A DNA stretch of 14,960 nt, from assembly GCA_050122535.1 (NCBI GenBank), contig JASFIT010000063.1:1-14960 (forward strand), read 5' to 3'. The notes beneath the pieces were generated by a model. That model did no database searches. It was not told where the DNA came from and was given only the letters and a program-made list of their open reading frames with translations. This DNA comes from JASFEQ01 sp050122535. Lineage in GTDB: Bacteria; Desulfobacterota; DSM-4660; Desulfatiglandales; HGW-15. Shown one piece after another: positions 1 to 8,452 of this stretch. The first letter of the stretch is position 1. Every line of letters starts with the position of its first letter. Made by a program: the position numbers and the translations under genes.

Positions 1-1416
1 CTGGGTTCCTAAGATGGGCATACAGATCATATTCCTCGTCCTAAATCCACTCCACTCGTCCACTTCTCTATTGAAGCGCGGGTCGCCATACACATCATCA
101 TTGATGACTTCCGTTTTCAAAGACTGAGCAACGGTCCCTGCAATGCCTTTTCCCAGCGGGAGATGAATAACTCTGTCCGGTTCTATCCCCTCAGCCACCT
201 TGGCCCAGATTTCCCGTTTTTTAGGGTCATAGATGTATAGCGTGCTTCTTTCAGCATTCATGGCAAGGCTTATTTCATGCACGATTCTCAAGAGCATTTG
301 ATCCAGATTCTTTTCCGTACTTATGGCCTTATTCACTTCGACGATGGTCATCATTTCCTGGAACCTACTGGCATCATCCGTCTCCTCCATAAACCAATGC
401 GCACTCTCCTTATCAAGGGTTCGGGTCTGATCTCCCTTCAACAGGCGGAGTTCTTGTATCACCTCCTCGATGGATGCGAATCGGTCCTCAGGTCTTTTGG
501 CCATCATCTTTTGAATAAGCTGACAGAGCCCTTTGCTCAGGCTAGGGTTCGCCTCTCTCGGTGATCTGGGATAATCAGTCACATGCTTTGCCATGACCGC
601 AGCAGGCAGATTACCCGTAAAGGGCGGCTTAGCGGTTACCATGTGATAGCACGTAGCCCCCAAGGAATAAATGTCAGATGAAAAGCTGAGCTCCCCACGC
701 AGGGCCTCAGGAGACATGTAGTGGGGGGATCCTTCCACCTTTTTTGCTCCACCCTCAATTCTCACCTCGTGTAGATCTAGGGCGATTCCGAAATCGGCAA
801 CCTTCACCTCCCTGTGTTTATTCAGTAGCAGATTGCTTGGTTTGACGTCTCGATGGATAATATTTTGCCTATGGGCCTTTCTAAGACCTTCTGATGCCTG
901 CAAGATGATATCTATCGCTTCACCTTCTGAAATTGCCTCATCCTCATAGATGCGCTCTCGCACGCTTTTCCCATCCACGTACTCCATGGCTACAAAAAAG
1001 ACATTCTTCTGTTTTCCCACATAGTATATCTGAACGATATTGTTGTGGATGATTTGAGCCGCGGTTCTCGCCTCACGTGAAAGTCGACGAATGAAATCCT
1101 CATTATTAGCGACACCTGGCCTAAGCACTTTAAGGGCGACCGGTCTGTCCAAAGATAACTGCCTCCCCGAGTAAACGACGCCCATTCCTCCCAGTCCGAT
1201 CTTCTCCTCAGCCACAAAATCACCCAGCACCATGCCCCGTCTTAACTCACTCTCCTTTTCCGTAATCTTGCAAAAGGTGTGGCACCTTGGACAGGCAAAA
1301 CTATAGCCTATGGGAAAGCCGGTCACATTGAATGCATTCCCGCAATCGCATCGTAACATGTGTGGGGGATCACCCGCGACGAAGGTATCCAGCTCCTGTT
1401 CACTCAAATCTGTCAT
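1..1416 (-). CDS. Ser/Thr protein kinase (Hanks type) with GAF domain, partial
   Basis: The frame is open from an ATG at 1414-1416 to the left edge: 472 residues are visible and the C-terminus is missing. Residues about 23-49 look like a small zinc ribbon (C23, C25, C42, C45, perhaps C49). The kinase domain spans about 63-325. It has a glycine loop GLGGMG (74-79), ATP-binding lysine K96 in VALK, the catalytic HRDVKPSN motif (188-195, D190 and N195), DFG (208-210) and SPE in place of APE (235-237), so it should be active. Residues from about 352 form a GAF domain (LPLGKGIAGTVA at 419-430, then NDDVYGDPRFN), which usually binds a small ligand. No membrane segment is seen in the visible part. 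The output domain beyond GAF is unknown; cyclase, phosphatase or histidine kinase modules are common there. The ribosome binding site is weak (GGGA about 10 bases upstream). The neighbours do not identify its substrate. Confidence 0.92.
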   Translation of the reverse strand, partial: MTDLSEQELDTFVAGDPPHMLRCDCGNAFNVTGFPIGYSFACPRCHTFCKITEKESELRRGMVLGDFVAEEKIGLGGMGVVYSGRQLSLDRPVALKVLRPGVANNEDFIRRLSREARTAAQIIHNNIVQIYYVGKQKNVFFVAMEYVDGKSVRERIYEDEAISEGEAIDIILQASEGLRKAHRQNIIHRDVKPSNLLLNKHREVKVADFGIALDLHEVRIEGGAKKVEGSPHYMSPEALRGELSFSSDIYSLGATCYHMVTAKPPFTGNLPAAVMAKHVTDYPRSPREANPSLSKGLCQLIQKMMAKRPEDRFASIEEVIQELRLLKGDQTRTLDKESAHWFMEETDDASRFQEMMTIVEVNKAISTEKNLDQMLLRIVHEISLAMNAERSTLYIYDPKKREIWAKVAEGIEPDRVIHLPLGKGIAGTVAQSLKTEVINDDVYGDPRFNREVDEWSGFRTRNMICMPILGTQ

Positions 1417-1430
1417 AGCGCTTTTTTCCC

Positions 1431-1468
1431 GGGCCAAGGCAAGACCCTGAAGCCTAACTTCTTGGCCC
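1431..1468 (-). repeat. Inverted repeat in the kinase gene leader
   Basis: GGGCCAAG at 1431-1438 and CTTGGCCC at 1461-1468 are perfect reverse complements separated by 22 bases. In the transcript the resulting hairpin would end about 15 bases before the kinase start codon, right next to the weak ribosome binding site. It is followed by GGGAAAAAAG rather than a U run, so it is not a terminator. It could be an operator or an mRNA structure that limits ribosome access; the sequence does not decide between them. Confidence 0.4.
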
Positions 1469-1524
1469 TATTCGACTCAAGCATCGATCAGACGTTATTT
1501 TTTAATCGTTATTGGTGATCCGTT

Positions 1525-1883
1525 TCAGGGCCAATCTCCATTGGGGTTTGATTTTACCATATTTCCCTGGGCACACGAAAGGTGTATGCCCATCCGGCCC
1601 ACAAGCCTCGCCTCCACCTCAAACCTTCCTTCCTCGGATTCCATAGACCACCATGACTGCAACCTTATTGCAATTTCCCCAATTTTGTGTCAGGTGGCCG
1701 TGCAAATGCAGTTAGAATCGGCATCCGTTAGGGTGATACTGTGACAGGATATGTCTGTGTTTTTGTTGGAGGGGTAAGGGTTCATGGACTTTGCCGGAAG
1801 ATTCCAGCAGGAATGTGGTCTCGCTAAATCGGGCTGAGCAGGTGGGTAGGATAAAGAGTCCTGATGAGAAGAACCTTTCTCAC
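1525..1883 (-). pseudogene. Possible gene remnant or dispersed repeat, interrupted by TGA
   Basis: One minus-strand frame stays open from about 1883 to the stop at 1525-1527, broken only by TGA at 1690-1692. The 54 codons after that TGA read like protein (for example EEGRFEVEARLVGRMGIHL), with an internal ATG at 1642-1644. The upstream half has no ATG and no ribosome binding site that I can see. I do not recognise a family. It may be a decayed gene, part of an intergenic repeat, or chance. Confidence 0.22.
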
Positions 1884-1902
1884 TTCCTTCGAACCGCTCC
1901 CT

Positions 1903-3609
1903 TCATTTAATTAAAGATTCCATCTTTACAAGAATCTCATTTACCTTAGGGTGATAGGGCCGTTCCGATCCCAGTTCTTCAACCGCCAGTTGTAGTTCTC
2001 TTTTCAGCCTGAACAGTTCAAGTATTTCCCCGTGGTCATACCCCTTGCCGAGAAGGAGGTTATAGATTTCCTCAATATAGGTCATCCCGTCATTGTAACT
2101 CTGTGGTATTATATGGATCATTTTAGTCATGAGGCGAGACGCTTCAACAGCATCCATGGTATTCTGTTTCCAAGTCTGGCCGGTGCCGACCAGACCGAAT
2201 CTATCTCTATCCTCGTGTACCAAGGCTCTTTTGCTATAGATAAACAAATAGGGGATGTAATAAGGTAGGCCGCTTTCGTGGATGAGAGAAACGGTTTGCA
2301 AGAAGGTCTCCTCGGTCTCCCCAGGATAACCGACAATAAAACTACCGCGACTCTGGATTCCCGCATCACTAAGCATTTTGATGGCGTTGATCGATTCGTC
2401 ACGATCGAGTTTCTTGTCCATGTTCTTCAGTATGGCCGGGCTGCCGGATTCGATCCCCAAATAGACGAATTCACACCCGGCCTTTTTCATCATTTTCACG
2501 AGTTCCGGGTCCAAGGCGCTGGCGCGAGCATAAGAGGACCATGAAAAATCAAAATCCTCCCGGATCATCATCTCCAACACCTTTTTCAATTTGGCTTTGT
2601 TACCCGTAAAATTGTCATCTGCAAAACGGATATGCTCCACAAACCCTAGTTGATTGATCAGCTTCAGCTCCTTTTCCAATACGGCCATCGATTTATAGTG
2701 CACTTGGGGAAAAAGCCAACGAAAGGTGCAAAACCGGCAGCGGAAATGACAGCCACGACTGGTATTTACGGGCAGCGTTTTGCGGAGATAGGCCTTAGGG
2801 ATTTTATCCCATGAGATAGTCGTCTCATCGATGGGCAGGTCTTCTTGCTCCCGTGACGTGAATCTCAACTTCCTCCCATCGTCAAAAATTGCCAGATTGG
2901 GAACATGTTCGAGATGACCCCCGTTGGACAAAGAATCGAGCACTCTGATAAGCGTTTGCTCCCCTTGGGCCTCAATGATAAAGGCATCCACTTTTCCGTG
3001 AAAGGCGGTTAAGGAATTCTTGTATTGGGACGTAAGATCTTCCCCAGGATCCAGGAGCCTCTTAACGAGCATGCCCCCAACAATGACGGCAATATCAGGG
3101 TCAATCCTTTTGATCTCAGAAGCCATGTGTTTGATGTCATCCAAGAAGATGAAATTGGACGAGATACAGACGGCCAAAGGCTTATCTTTTAAGGTTTCTT
3201 CCAAATTTGAGATGGCGAAATTATGAATGAGGAATGGGTCGTATCCATGCCCCAGAAGGTACTGGTACAGGTAGATGCCGTTCAAAGTAATATTATTTGA
3301 GAGTGAATAATGTTTAGTGACATTGTCAGACGATAGTGGCAGGGGTTTGTGCTGGTTTTTCAAGAAATTCATCAAGTCAAATAGGTCCATATAACGACCG
3401 TCCATGGTGAGATAGAGTTTTTTCATATTTTCGTTCACACCTCTTTGGATGGACGGAAGGTCAAGATCGGGAAATCTGGATGCAATACGATCGGCCCGGC
3501 TTTGCGCCACGGTCATCCTTTCACGGATCCGTTGGTCATTATCAAGAGGCTTATGGTTTGCGATGATAATTACTCTTGTATTTCTCATGACATACCTGCC
3601 GGGATTCAT
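1903..3609 (-). CDS. B12-binding-type radical SAM protein
   Basis: The 568-residue protein has two modules. Residues about 100-260 resemble the Rossmann-like cobalamin-binding domain of the B12-binding radical SAM family (VIVGGM at 175-180), but the DxHxxG motif for lower-face cobalamin binding is absent. Residues about 277-500 form the radical SAM core with the [4Fe-4S]/SAM cysteines C287, C291 and C294 (CxxxCxxC) and a typical later strand GIESGS (385-390). The C-terminal 70 residues are helical and charged. Members of this superfamily carry out methylations, ring contractions and other radical reactions; the substrate cannot be read from sequence. The start at 3607-3609 has a modest AAGAAGAG site about 12 bases upstream. 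An ATG seven codons in (3586-3588) with AGGT before it is an alternative. The gene has its own promoter candidate and follows the acs terminator, so it is probably a separate transcription unit. Confidence 0.9.
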   Translation of the reverse strand: MNPGRYVMRNTRVIIIANHKPLDNDQRIRERMTVAQSRADRIASRFPDLDLPSIQRGVNENMKKLYLTMDGRYMDLFDLMNFLKNQHKPLPLSSDNVTKHYSLSNNITLNGIYLYQYLLGHGYDPFLIHNFAISNLEETLKDKPLAVCISSNFIFLDDIKHMASEIKRIDPDIAVIVGGMLVKRLLDPGEDLTSQYKNSLTAFHGKVDAFIIEAQGEQTLIRVLDSLSNGGHLEHVPNLAIFDDGRKLRFTSREQEDLPIDETTISWDKIPKAYLRKTLPVNTSRGCHFRCRFCTFRWLFPQVHYKSMAVLEKELKLINQLGFVEHIRFADDNFTGNKAKLKKVLEMMIREDFDFSWSSYARASALDPELVKMMKKAGCEFVYLGIESGSPAILKNMDKKLDRDESINAIKMLSDAGIQSRGSFIVGYPGETEETFLQTVSLIHESGLPYYIPYLFIYSKRALVHEDRDRFGLVGTGQTWKQNTMDAVEASRLMTKMIHIIPQSYNDGMTYIEEIYNLLLGKGYDHGEILELFRLKRELQLAVEELGSERPYHPKVNEILVKMESLIK

Positions 3610-3672
3610 TGAAATGGCCCACTCTTCTTAAGGGTTTCAAAGGGTTGGCCAGAGGGCTTATGAGGCATTATC

Positions 3673-3701
3673 AATATAAGAATCGACCCTTGGGAAGGCA
3701 A
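3673..3701 (-). promoter_or_regulatory. Sigma70-like promoter for the radical SAM gene
   Basis: On the minus strand TTGCCT (-35, 3696-3701) and TATATT (-10, 3673-3678) are separated by exactly 17 bases and match the consensus at 4/6 and 5/6 positions. The predicted start near 3666 gives a leader of about 57 bases before the start codon at 3609. It lies downstream of the acs operon terminator, as a new transcription unit would require. Confidence 0.55.
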
Positions 3702-3760
3702 GCACTTCTCATTCAAAAAGACGAAGGGCCTCGCAATGAAAACCGTATGATCCTTTCACC

Positions 3761-3791
3761 AAAAAAATCCCCATATCTGTCTGATATGGGG
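3761..3791 (-). terminator. Rho-independent terminator of the acs operon
   Basis: On the minus strand CCCCATATC (3783-3791), a five-base loop AGACA, and GATATGGGG (3769-3777) form a perfect 9-bp stem, followed after one A by seven Ts (3761-3767). It lies about 90 bases past the acsE stop codon and before the radical SAM promoter, so it should end the long operon. Confidence 0.9.
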
Positions 3792-3878
3792 AGGTTCTCA
3801 AGTCTCCAAATGTCCTTAACCAAACGCCCCGCTCTATCCAAGGTACTTTCCGTAGGATCGCCTTCTGATTCTAAAGCT

Positions 3879-4763
3879 TTAGAGTTCCAGCCATGAATCG
3901 GAATAGAGACTTTGACCGAGAATCACCCGGGCCGTCTTCATGTAATCCTGCATCTCCTTGGAGAGGGAATTCGTATCTATTTCCTCTCCATCCATCACTT
4001 TATGGATGATCTCCACTACTTCCGGCTTCTCGCCCCTGGCAATGGCTATCAGCGGGTCGTCGTAGGCATCCGCAATACAGGAGTACATGCCCTTTCTCTC
4101 AAGCATCACCATGTAGGTCTGGTTGAGGATAGGTCTGAGATGGTCAGGCGGGCCATTGGAAACATTTGAAAGGCCACAGGTGGATTTTATACCGGGGAAC
4201 ATATCCTGTAGCATCTCCTGAAAGGCCATGAGGCTCATGAGTTGAGGCTGCTGAATGTTTACAGGCGTTACGATGCCGTCCACAAATATGTCTTCGTTGG
4301 GCACACCCGCCTCGTTGGCCGCATAGATGAGTTCCGCTGCCAAGGCGCCCCTTTCGTTCTCATCTCTGGGAAGCCCTTCTGGCCCCCACAAGAGTGCGAT
4401 CATGTTTGCCTTATATTTGACGGCAAGCGGGATCATGTTCTCATATCTTTCAGGTCTGCACATGATAGAATTGATGATGGCCTTCCCTTTGTGTATGGCG
4501 AGTCCGGCCTCCATGGCCTCTATGTTGGAGGTATCCAGACAGAGGGGAGGCGTCTCCCCAATCTCTTCCTGGATCGTCTTTACCACAAACTCCATCAACT
4601 CCGGTCCCCCCTTTCGGGCGGGTCCCAGGTTGACGTCGATCCAGTCCATACCCTTCTCTTTCTGCCTTTTCACTTCCTCTGCGATAGGGCCTGGATCCTT
4701 CTCCTTGAAGGCCTTGCCAATAACCCTGCTAATGACGTTTAAATTCTCTCCGATCAGTAGCAT
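3879..4763 (-). CDS. acsE: Methyl-tetrahydrofolate:corrinoid/iron-sulfur protein methyltransferase
   Basis: AcsE (MeTr) moves the methyl group of 5-methyl-tetrahydrofolate to the cobalt of the corrinoid/iron-sulfur protein, the step feeding methyl into acetyl-CoA synthesis (reversible in acetate oxidisers). The 294 residues form a DHPS-like pterin-binding TIM barrel. The residues known to bind the pterin in the Moorella enzyme (D75, N96, D160, N199) have clear counterparts here: D77 in LDTSN, N98 in INSI, D162 in VDGI and N200 in GLSN. WIDVNLGPA (41-49) is another family hallmark. It is about 30 residues longer than the roughly 262-residue Moorella protein, at the C-terminus. GGGAG lies seven bases before the ATG. 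It is the last gene before the terminator, 76 bases after acsC. Confidence 0.96.
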   Translation of the reverse strand: MLLIGENLNVISRVIGKAFKEKDPGPIAEEVKRQKEKGMDWIDVNLGPARKGGPELMEFVVKTIQEEIGETPPLCLDTSNIEAMEAGLAIHKGKAIINSIMCRPERYENMIPLAVKYKANMIALLWGPEGLPRDENERGALAAELIYAANEAGVPNEDIFVDGIVTPVNIQQPQLMSLMAFQEMLQDMFPGIKSTCGLSNVSNGPPDHLRPILNQTYMVMLERKGMYSCIADAYDDPLIAIARGEKPEVVEIIHKVMDGEEIDTNSLSKEMQDYMKTARVILGQSLYSDSWLEL

Positions 4764-4839
4764 AGTAATACTCCCTATTCCGATTCTTGGGGGACCTGTA
4801 TTATCCTCTGCTGGTTACGAAAGGAAAATCCTCAGAGAA

Positions 4840-6186
4840 TCACGTTGCCATATCTTTCAGGAACTTTGGTATCAAGGATGCCTCCCTCGGACCAATGATC
4901 ACCTCCCAATCTGGCAACTCCTCTTCCAAGTCTCCGCTAATGGCTGCAGCATACCCTGGGATAATGATTTTTTTGTGGGCTACCTTATCCGCAATGCCGC
5001 ATTTCTTGACAAAACTGCCCACCAAATCGCCCGCAAACTTGCCTGCGGCCCAGGCGGTCATCACCGAAAGACCCTCTGTGTCTGCGATGAGGAGCCAGCT
5101 AGGGACCCTGCTCCCCTCAATTTCACCGCTGACAATAAAGTATGTGAGGGAGAAGTTGGTGGTCACCAACAGGGGCGAGTTCTCGTCAGGGCTCCCAATT
5201 TCATAGATCCCAGGAGAGGTGGCCATGGGGCGCTGGGGATCTGTATAGATATTCAGGCGGCTCAGGAGCAAGGGAAAGAGGCTGTGTCCCTGCAGATCTG
5301 ACAGGACGATGATGCCGCCATATTTTGCTACAAATATGGAGGCAATCAATGTCTCCCGCATAAGATCATCTGCCATCTCGCACGGGAGGGTGATGGTCGG
5401 AAAGCCCAACGGCCTGTATTTTTTCTGTATGGCCCCGCGGCGGATTACGATCTGCTCTTCAAAGGCCTTCCCCACGGCCCGTGCCCCGGAGTCAATAACC
5501 AGGTCCTTGAGGCCATTTTCCGTGAGTTTGGTGGTAAGCTCTGAGACCTCTTCAAGGCCGTCTCCCTTGACGGCCAGGGGGCAGCCATGCTCTTTGGCCA
5601 GGTTAGCCATGCTCTCCATGTTTTGGCTGGTTGCTGCATAGATGAGGGGCTTGCCGTCTGCACATACTTTTAGGCCGGCCTCCATGACGGTCGCGTCCTC
5701 GCTCATAAGGATCATGCCATCGCCCACCTCATTTTTCACCTTTGTAACCAGGGCCTGAAATTTCTCTGCATCACTAGAGAGCGATTTCACGGCCACCAGA
5801 TCTGCTCTCAGGATTATGCCCACCCGCTCGTATTCCAGGGTCTTGAACCGCTCAAGGCGGCCTGCCACCTCCTCATCACTCATCTCATCCGTGATAAGAA
5901 CCGCGATGCCTGGGGGATTCACAAAGGTCTTTTCATGGCGAAAGAGCACCGTTTCGCCACCAACCTTCAATGTCTTTTCCCCTTGGCCGATCTGAACAAC
6001 CCTGATGGGCGGTGCCGAGGCCTCAGCCAGTTCTGCCTTTGCCTCTTCTGAAACATAGGGGCAGGAGGCCAGTTCTGCCTTGCCTCCGGCCAGGGCCATG
6101 GCAAATGCGAGGCAGGTGGGTACCCCGCACTCCCCGCAGTTGGTCTTGGGCAGCAGCTTGAAGATCTGAATTCCCGTTATAGCCAT
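4840..6186 (-). CDS. acsC: Corrinoid/iron-sulfur protein large subunit
   Basis: AcsC with AcsD forms the corrinoid/iron-sulfur protein that carries the methyl group from AcsE to AcsB. The 448-residue length is normal for the family. The N-terminal domain has the [4Fe-4S] motif C17, C20, C25, C42 (NCGECGVPTCLAFA), which reduces inactive Co(II) to Co(I). A TIM-barrel middle part and a C-terminal Rossmann-type corrinoid domain (from about 330) follow; the latter holds cobalamin base-off. The ATG has GGGAG seven bases upstream. It sits 37 bases after acsB and ends in TGA, showing that TGA is a normal stop in this genome. Confidence 0.97.
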   Translation of the reverse strand: MAITGIQIFKLLPKTNCGECGVPTCLAFAMALAGGKAELASCPYVSEEAKAELAEASAPPIRVVQIGQGEKTLKVGGETVLFRHEKTFVNPPGIAVLITDEMSDEEVAGRLERFKTLEYERVGIILRADLVAVKSLSSDAEKFQALVTKVKNEVGDGMILMSEDATVMEAGLKVCADGKPLIYAATSQNMESMANLAKEHGCPLAVKGDGLEEVSELTTKLTENGLKDLVIDSGARAVGKAFEEQIVIRRGAIQKKYRPLGFPTITLPCEMADDLMRETLIASIFVAKYGGIIVLSDLQGHSLFPLLLSRLNIYTDPQRPMATSPGIYEIGSPDENSPLLVTTNFSLTYFIVSGEIEGSRVPSWLLIADTEGLSVMTAWAAGKFAGDLVGSFVKKCGIADKVAHKKIIIPGYAAAISGDLEEELPDWEVIIGPREASLIPKFLKDMAT

Positions 6187-6223
6187 ATGTTTACTCCCTT
6201 GTTAGTCATGATAAGTGTTTCTT

Positions 6224-8431
6224 TTACATAAGCGGATCCATGGACAGGGCCGGGTGGCCCTTTTCCTCCAAGAAGGGGAGGATTTCCTCTTCGGTAACCC
6301 CTATGGTTTCGTCGGCAATCATATCTGGCAGATCCGGGATACCCAGCTCTTCTGCCCGCTGTTTCAGGCGATCCCCAATCTCCTCCTTAAGGGACTTTGG
6401 CATCCAGACCAGGCGCTTGATCCCGCCATCCCCGCTGAGCCACTTCTTCTGTGTGATATTGTATTTGCCGTGCCCCACAAAACCGGGGGTGCTGGCCCCG
6501 CCACCGATGGTTCCGGCAAGGGTGGTGAATTTCATGCCACTGGGCGTCATACCCATGTAATCACGGTCCACCGTCATGACCCCATTGCACATGGGCAGGA
6601 TGGCGGCAATACATTCACAACACCCGCAGGTGGTCATGGGGTCATACACGATGCTGTAAAAATTGTAGTGATCCAGGGCCTTGCGAGAGGCCTTGAAGAG
6701 GAAGTCGTTACATCCCTTCCACTGTCCCAGGTTGGGATCCAGGCACTCTCCTTTCTCTACGGGCTGGTTTGGACCCGTGGGGTTGATCTCGTTGGAGGCC
6801 TTGCAGTCCATCCAGTTGTAGGCGCCGCAAAGACCGGTCCTCTCAGGGCTAATAATGCACACATGACTGGGCGCAAAGGACTGGCAGAGGGTACAGGAAT
6901 AATAGATCTCAACGCCCTCATCGGTCATGCCCTCGATCCGGGCGTCCCGTTCCCCGTACACCTGCCTTGCCGTCTCCACGATCTCTTTTACCTTATCCTC
7001 TTCGGTGTAGAGTTTCACCTGCACCTTGTCAAGAATGGCGCCAAAGTCCTGGTGAAACTTGGCATGGAGGATATCTCCGATGTGTTTGATCTTCAGGCCC
7101 TTGGCCACTGCCGCCTTGGACATCCTTATCCATGCGATGTCTCTCTGGCCAATATGCATAAGGCCCTGGGCATAGTTGACAAGGTGGTGAATCTGCCTTT
7201 CCAGGATGGGCTCAAAGTCTTCCTGCATTTTCCTGCCCGCAATCTCCACCGTGATGCCTAAGGGGAGCGTTGCGCCTTCCTCCATATCATCCACGTCAGG
7301 ACCGAAGACCTCGACCTTGCCATCCTCCACCTCATCCATATCCTTGGATGTGACCCATTCCACGGCCTGGCTCTTGCCCCCACCGCACTCCAAGAAGAGA
7401 TCATCCTTGCGCACGCGCTCCCCTTCAAAAGCAGGCCCGTAGGAGACCGGTATGGGAACCTCTGAGACAGCGACCTTTAGGCCCCTTACCTCAATGGCCT
7501 TGGCTACAAGCTGGTCATGGGGGATATTTGAGACCACATGCTCATAGGTACAGATCCCCGTGGGCAGTATCTCTGGGATGGGCGTGTCAGCGATGGTGGG
7601 AAAGCCCCAGTTTATGGCTCCTGCCGCATTGGCGTACCATTCATCGGTCACGGTGCCCAGAGGCATGGCAAAGGCAAAGATCCGATCCTTATTGTAGCGG
7701 AGAATACTCTCAAAATCCCCAGGCTTCACGCCGCCGAATGACATGGCGGCCCGAGTGGCAAAGCCCATGGCAAACACCGCTGCCGTATATTCTGGTCCGA
7801 AGGAGACAAGACGCGTGGGCCACCCGATCTGTATCCCCGCCTCTATTAACTGCTCCGACATGGTGCGGCCCTCATGGTCTGCACACATGAACACATAAAG
7901 GTTCTTTTCCTGAAGCTCCTGGGCAAGCTGGGCGGCAATCTCGTTGCTGGGCGCCGCCCCCAAAATGGCGGCAAAGCCAGGCGCAGTGCCGTCAACGAAT
8001 TCCACACCCCTCTTGCGCAGAATGATATCATCGGCAGCGCCCAACCAGATTTTTCCGTTACCCCCCGGGTCTTCTGCCTGGGTGTAGAAATCCGGGAACT
8101 CCAGATAGCGTATAGCCTCAATAATCTCTTCTGCAAAAAATGTGGCCATCCCGGCCTCCAGGGTGGGTGCCAGGTAGGGAAGCCACACCTGATCGTCCAC
8201 CACGGGGGGGAGCAGGGATCGACACCGCTCCAGGACCGGTTGGAGATCTCCCAGCTTTTGCACTGGGATTTCCAAAATGCCATAGATAATGGGAAGATAA
8301 TAGGCCGTGTTGGGATAGCCCACCTCCTGATCAGGCCCCCACTTCTCTAAGGCTTCTTGATACTTGGCCTCTGCCCTGCCCACAATCTTGTGGGCGCCAC
8401 GGATTGCTGCTGAACAAATGATCTTCGACAT
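6224..8431 (-). CDS. acsB: Acetyl-CoA synthase, CODH/ACS complex subunit
   Basis: AcsB joins CO, the methyl group from the corrinoid protein and CoA into acetyl-CoA at its nickel-iron A-cluster. The 735 residues match the full bacterial type (Moorella 729), including the N-terminal region that contacts CODH and makes the CO tunnel; archaeal CdhC lacks this part. The A-cluster ligands are all present: C513, C516, C525 and C535 for the [4Fe-4S] cube and C602-G-C604 for the distal nickel, each seven positions later than in Moorella. GAGAGG lies eight bases before the ATG. Its gap to acsD is 21 bases. The partner CODH (acsA) is not in the window, so it must be encoded elsewhere or upstream. Confidence 0.98.
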   Translation of the reverse strand: MSKIICSAAIRGAHKIVGRAEAKYQEALEKWGPDQEVGYPNTAYYLPIIYGILEIPVQKLGDLQPVLERCRSLLPPVVDDQVWLPYLAPTLEAGMATFFAEEIIEAIRYLEFPDFYTQAEDPGGNGKIWLGAADDIILRKRGVEFVDGTAPGFAAILGAAPSNEIAAQLAQELQEKNLYVFMCADHEGRTMSEQLIEAGIQIGWPTRLVSFGPEYTAAVFAMGFATRAAMSFGGVKPGDFESILRYNKDRIFAFAMPLGTVTDEWYANAAGAINWGFPTIADTPIPEILPTGICTYEHVVSNIPHDQLVAKAIEVRGLKVAVSEVPIPVSYGPAFEGERVRKDDLFLECGGGKSQAVEWVTSKDMDEVEDGKVEVFGPDVDDMEEGATLPLGITVEIAGRKMQEDFEPILERQIHHLVNYAQGLMHIGQRDIAWIRMSKAAVAKGLKIKHIGDILHAKFHQDFGAILDKVQVKLYTEEDKVKEIVETARQVYGERDARIEGMTDEGVEIYYSCTLCQSFAPSHVCIISPERTGLCGAYNWMDCKASNEINPTGPNQPVEKGECLDPNLGQWKGCNDFLFKASRKALDHYNFYSIVYDPMTTCGCCECIAAILPMCNGVMTVDRDYMGMTPSGMKFTTLAGTIGGGASTPGFVGHGKYNITQKKWLSGDGGIKRLVWMPKSLKEEIGDRLKQRAEELGIPDLPDMIADETIGVTEEEILPFLEEKGHPALSMDPLM

Positions 8432-8452
8432 CGTCTAAACCTCTCATCTTTT

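Larger units (their letters stand above)
1417..1902. other. 486-base intergenic region
   Basis: This gap lies between the start of the kinase gene and the end of the radical SAM gene, so it must hold the kinase leader and probably its promoter. I see no convincing sigma70 or sigma54 promoter. It does contain an 8-bp inverted repeat just before the kinase start and a minus-strand frame interrupted by one TGA, both listed separately. A small hairpin at 1865-1882 (TGAGAA, six-base loop, TTCTCA) lies just beyond the radical SAM stop but lacks a T run, so I do not call it a terminator. Confidence 0.6.

Noticed and set aside
1865..1882. Hairpin after the radical SAM gene as a terminator
   Set aside because: The stem is short and AT-rich and no T run follows on the minus strand.
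4327..5301. A 324-codon plus-strand ORF
   Set aside because: It lies antisense across acsE and acsC, which are certain genes, and its translation has low-complexity, non-family sequence; it is a shadow.
6215..7261. A 348-codon plus-strand ORF
   Set aside because: It is fully antisense to the A-cluster half of acsB; its length comes from codon bias on the other strand.
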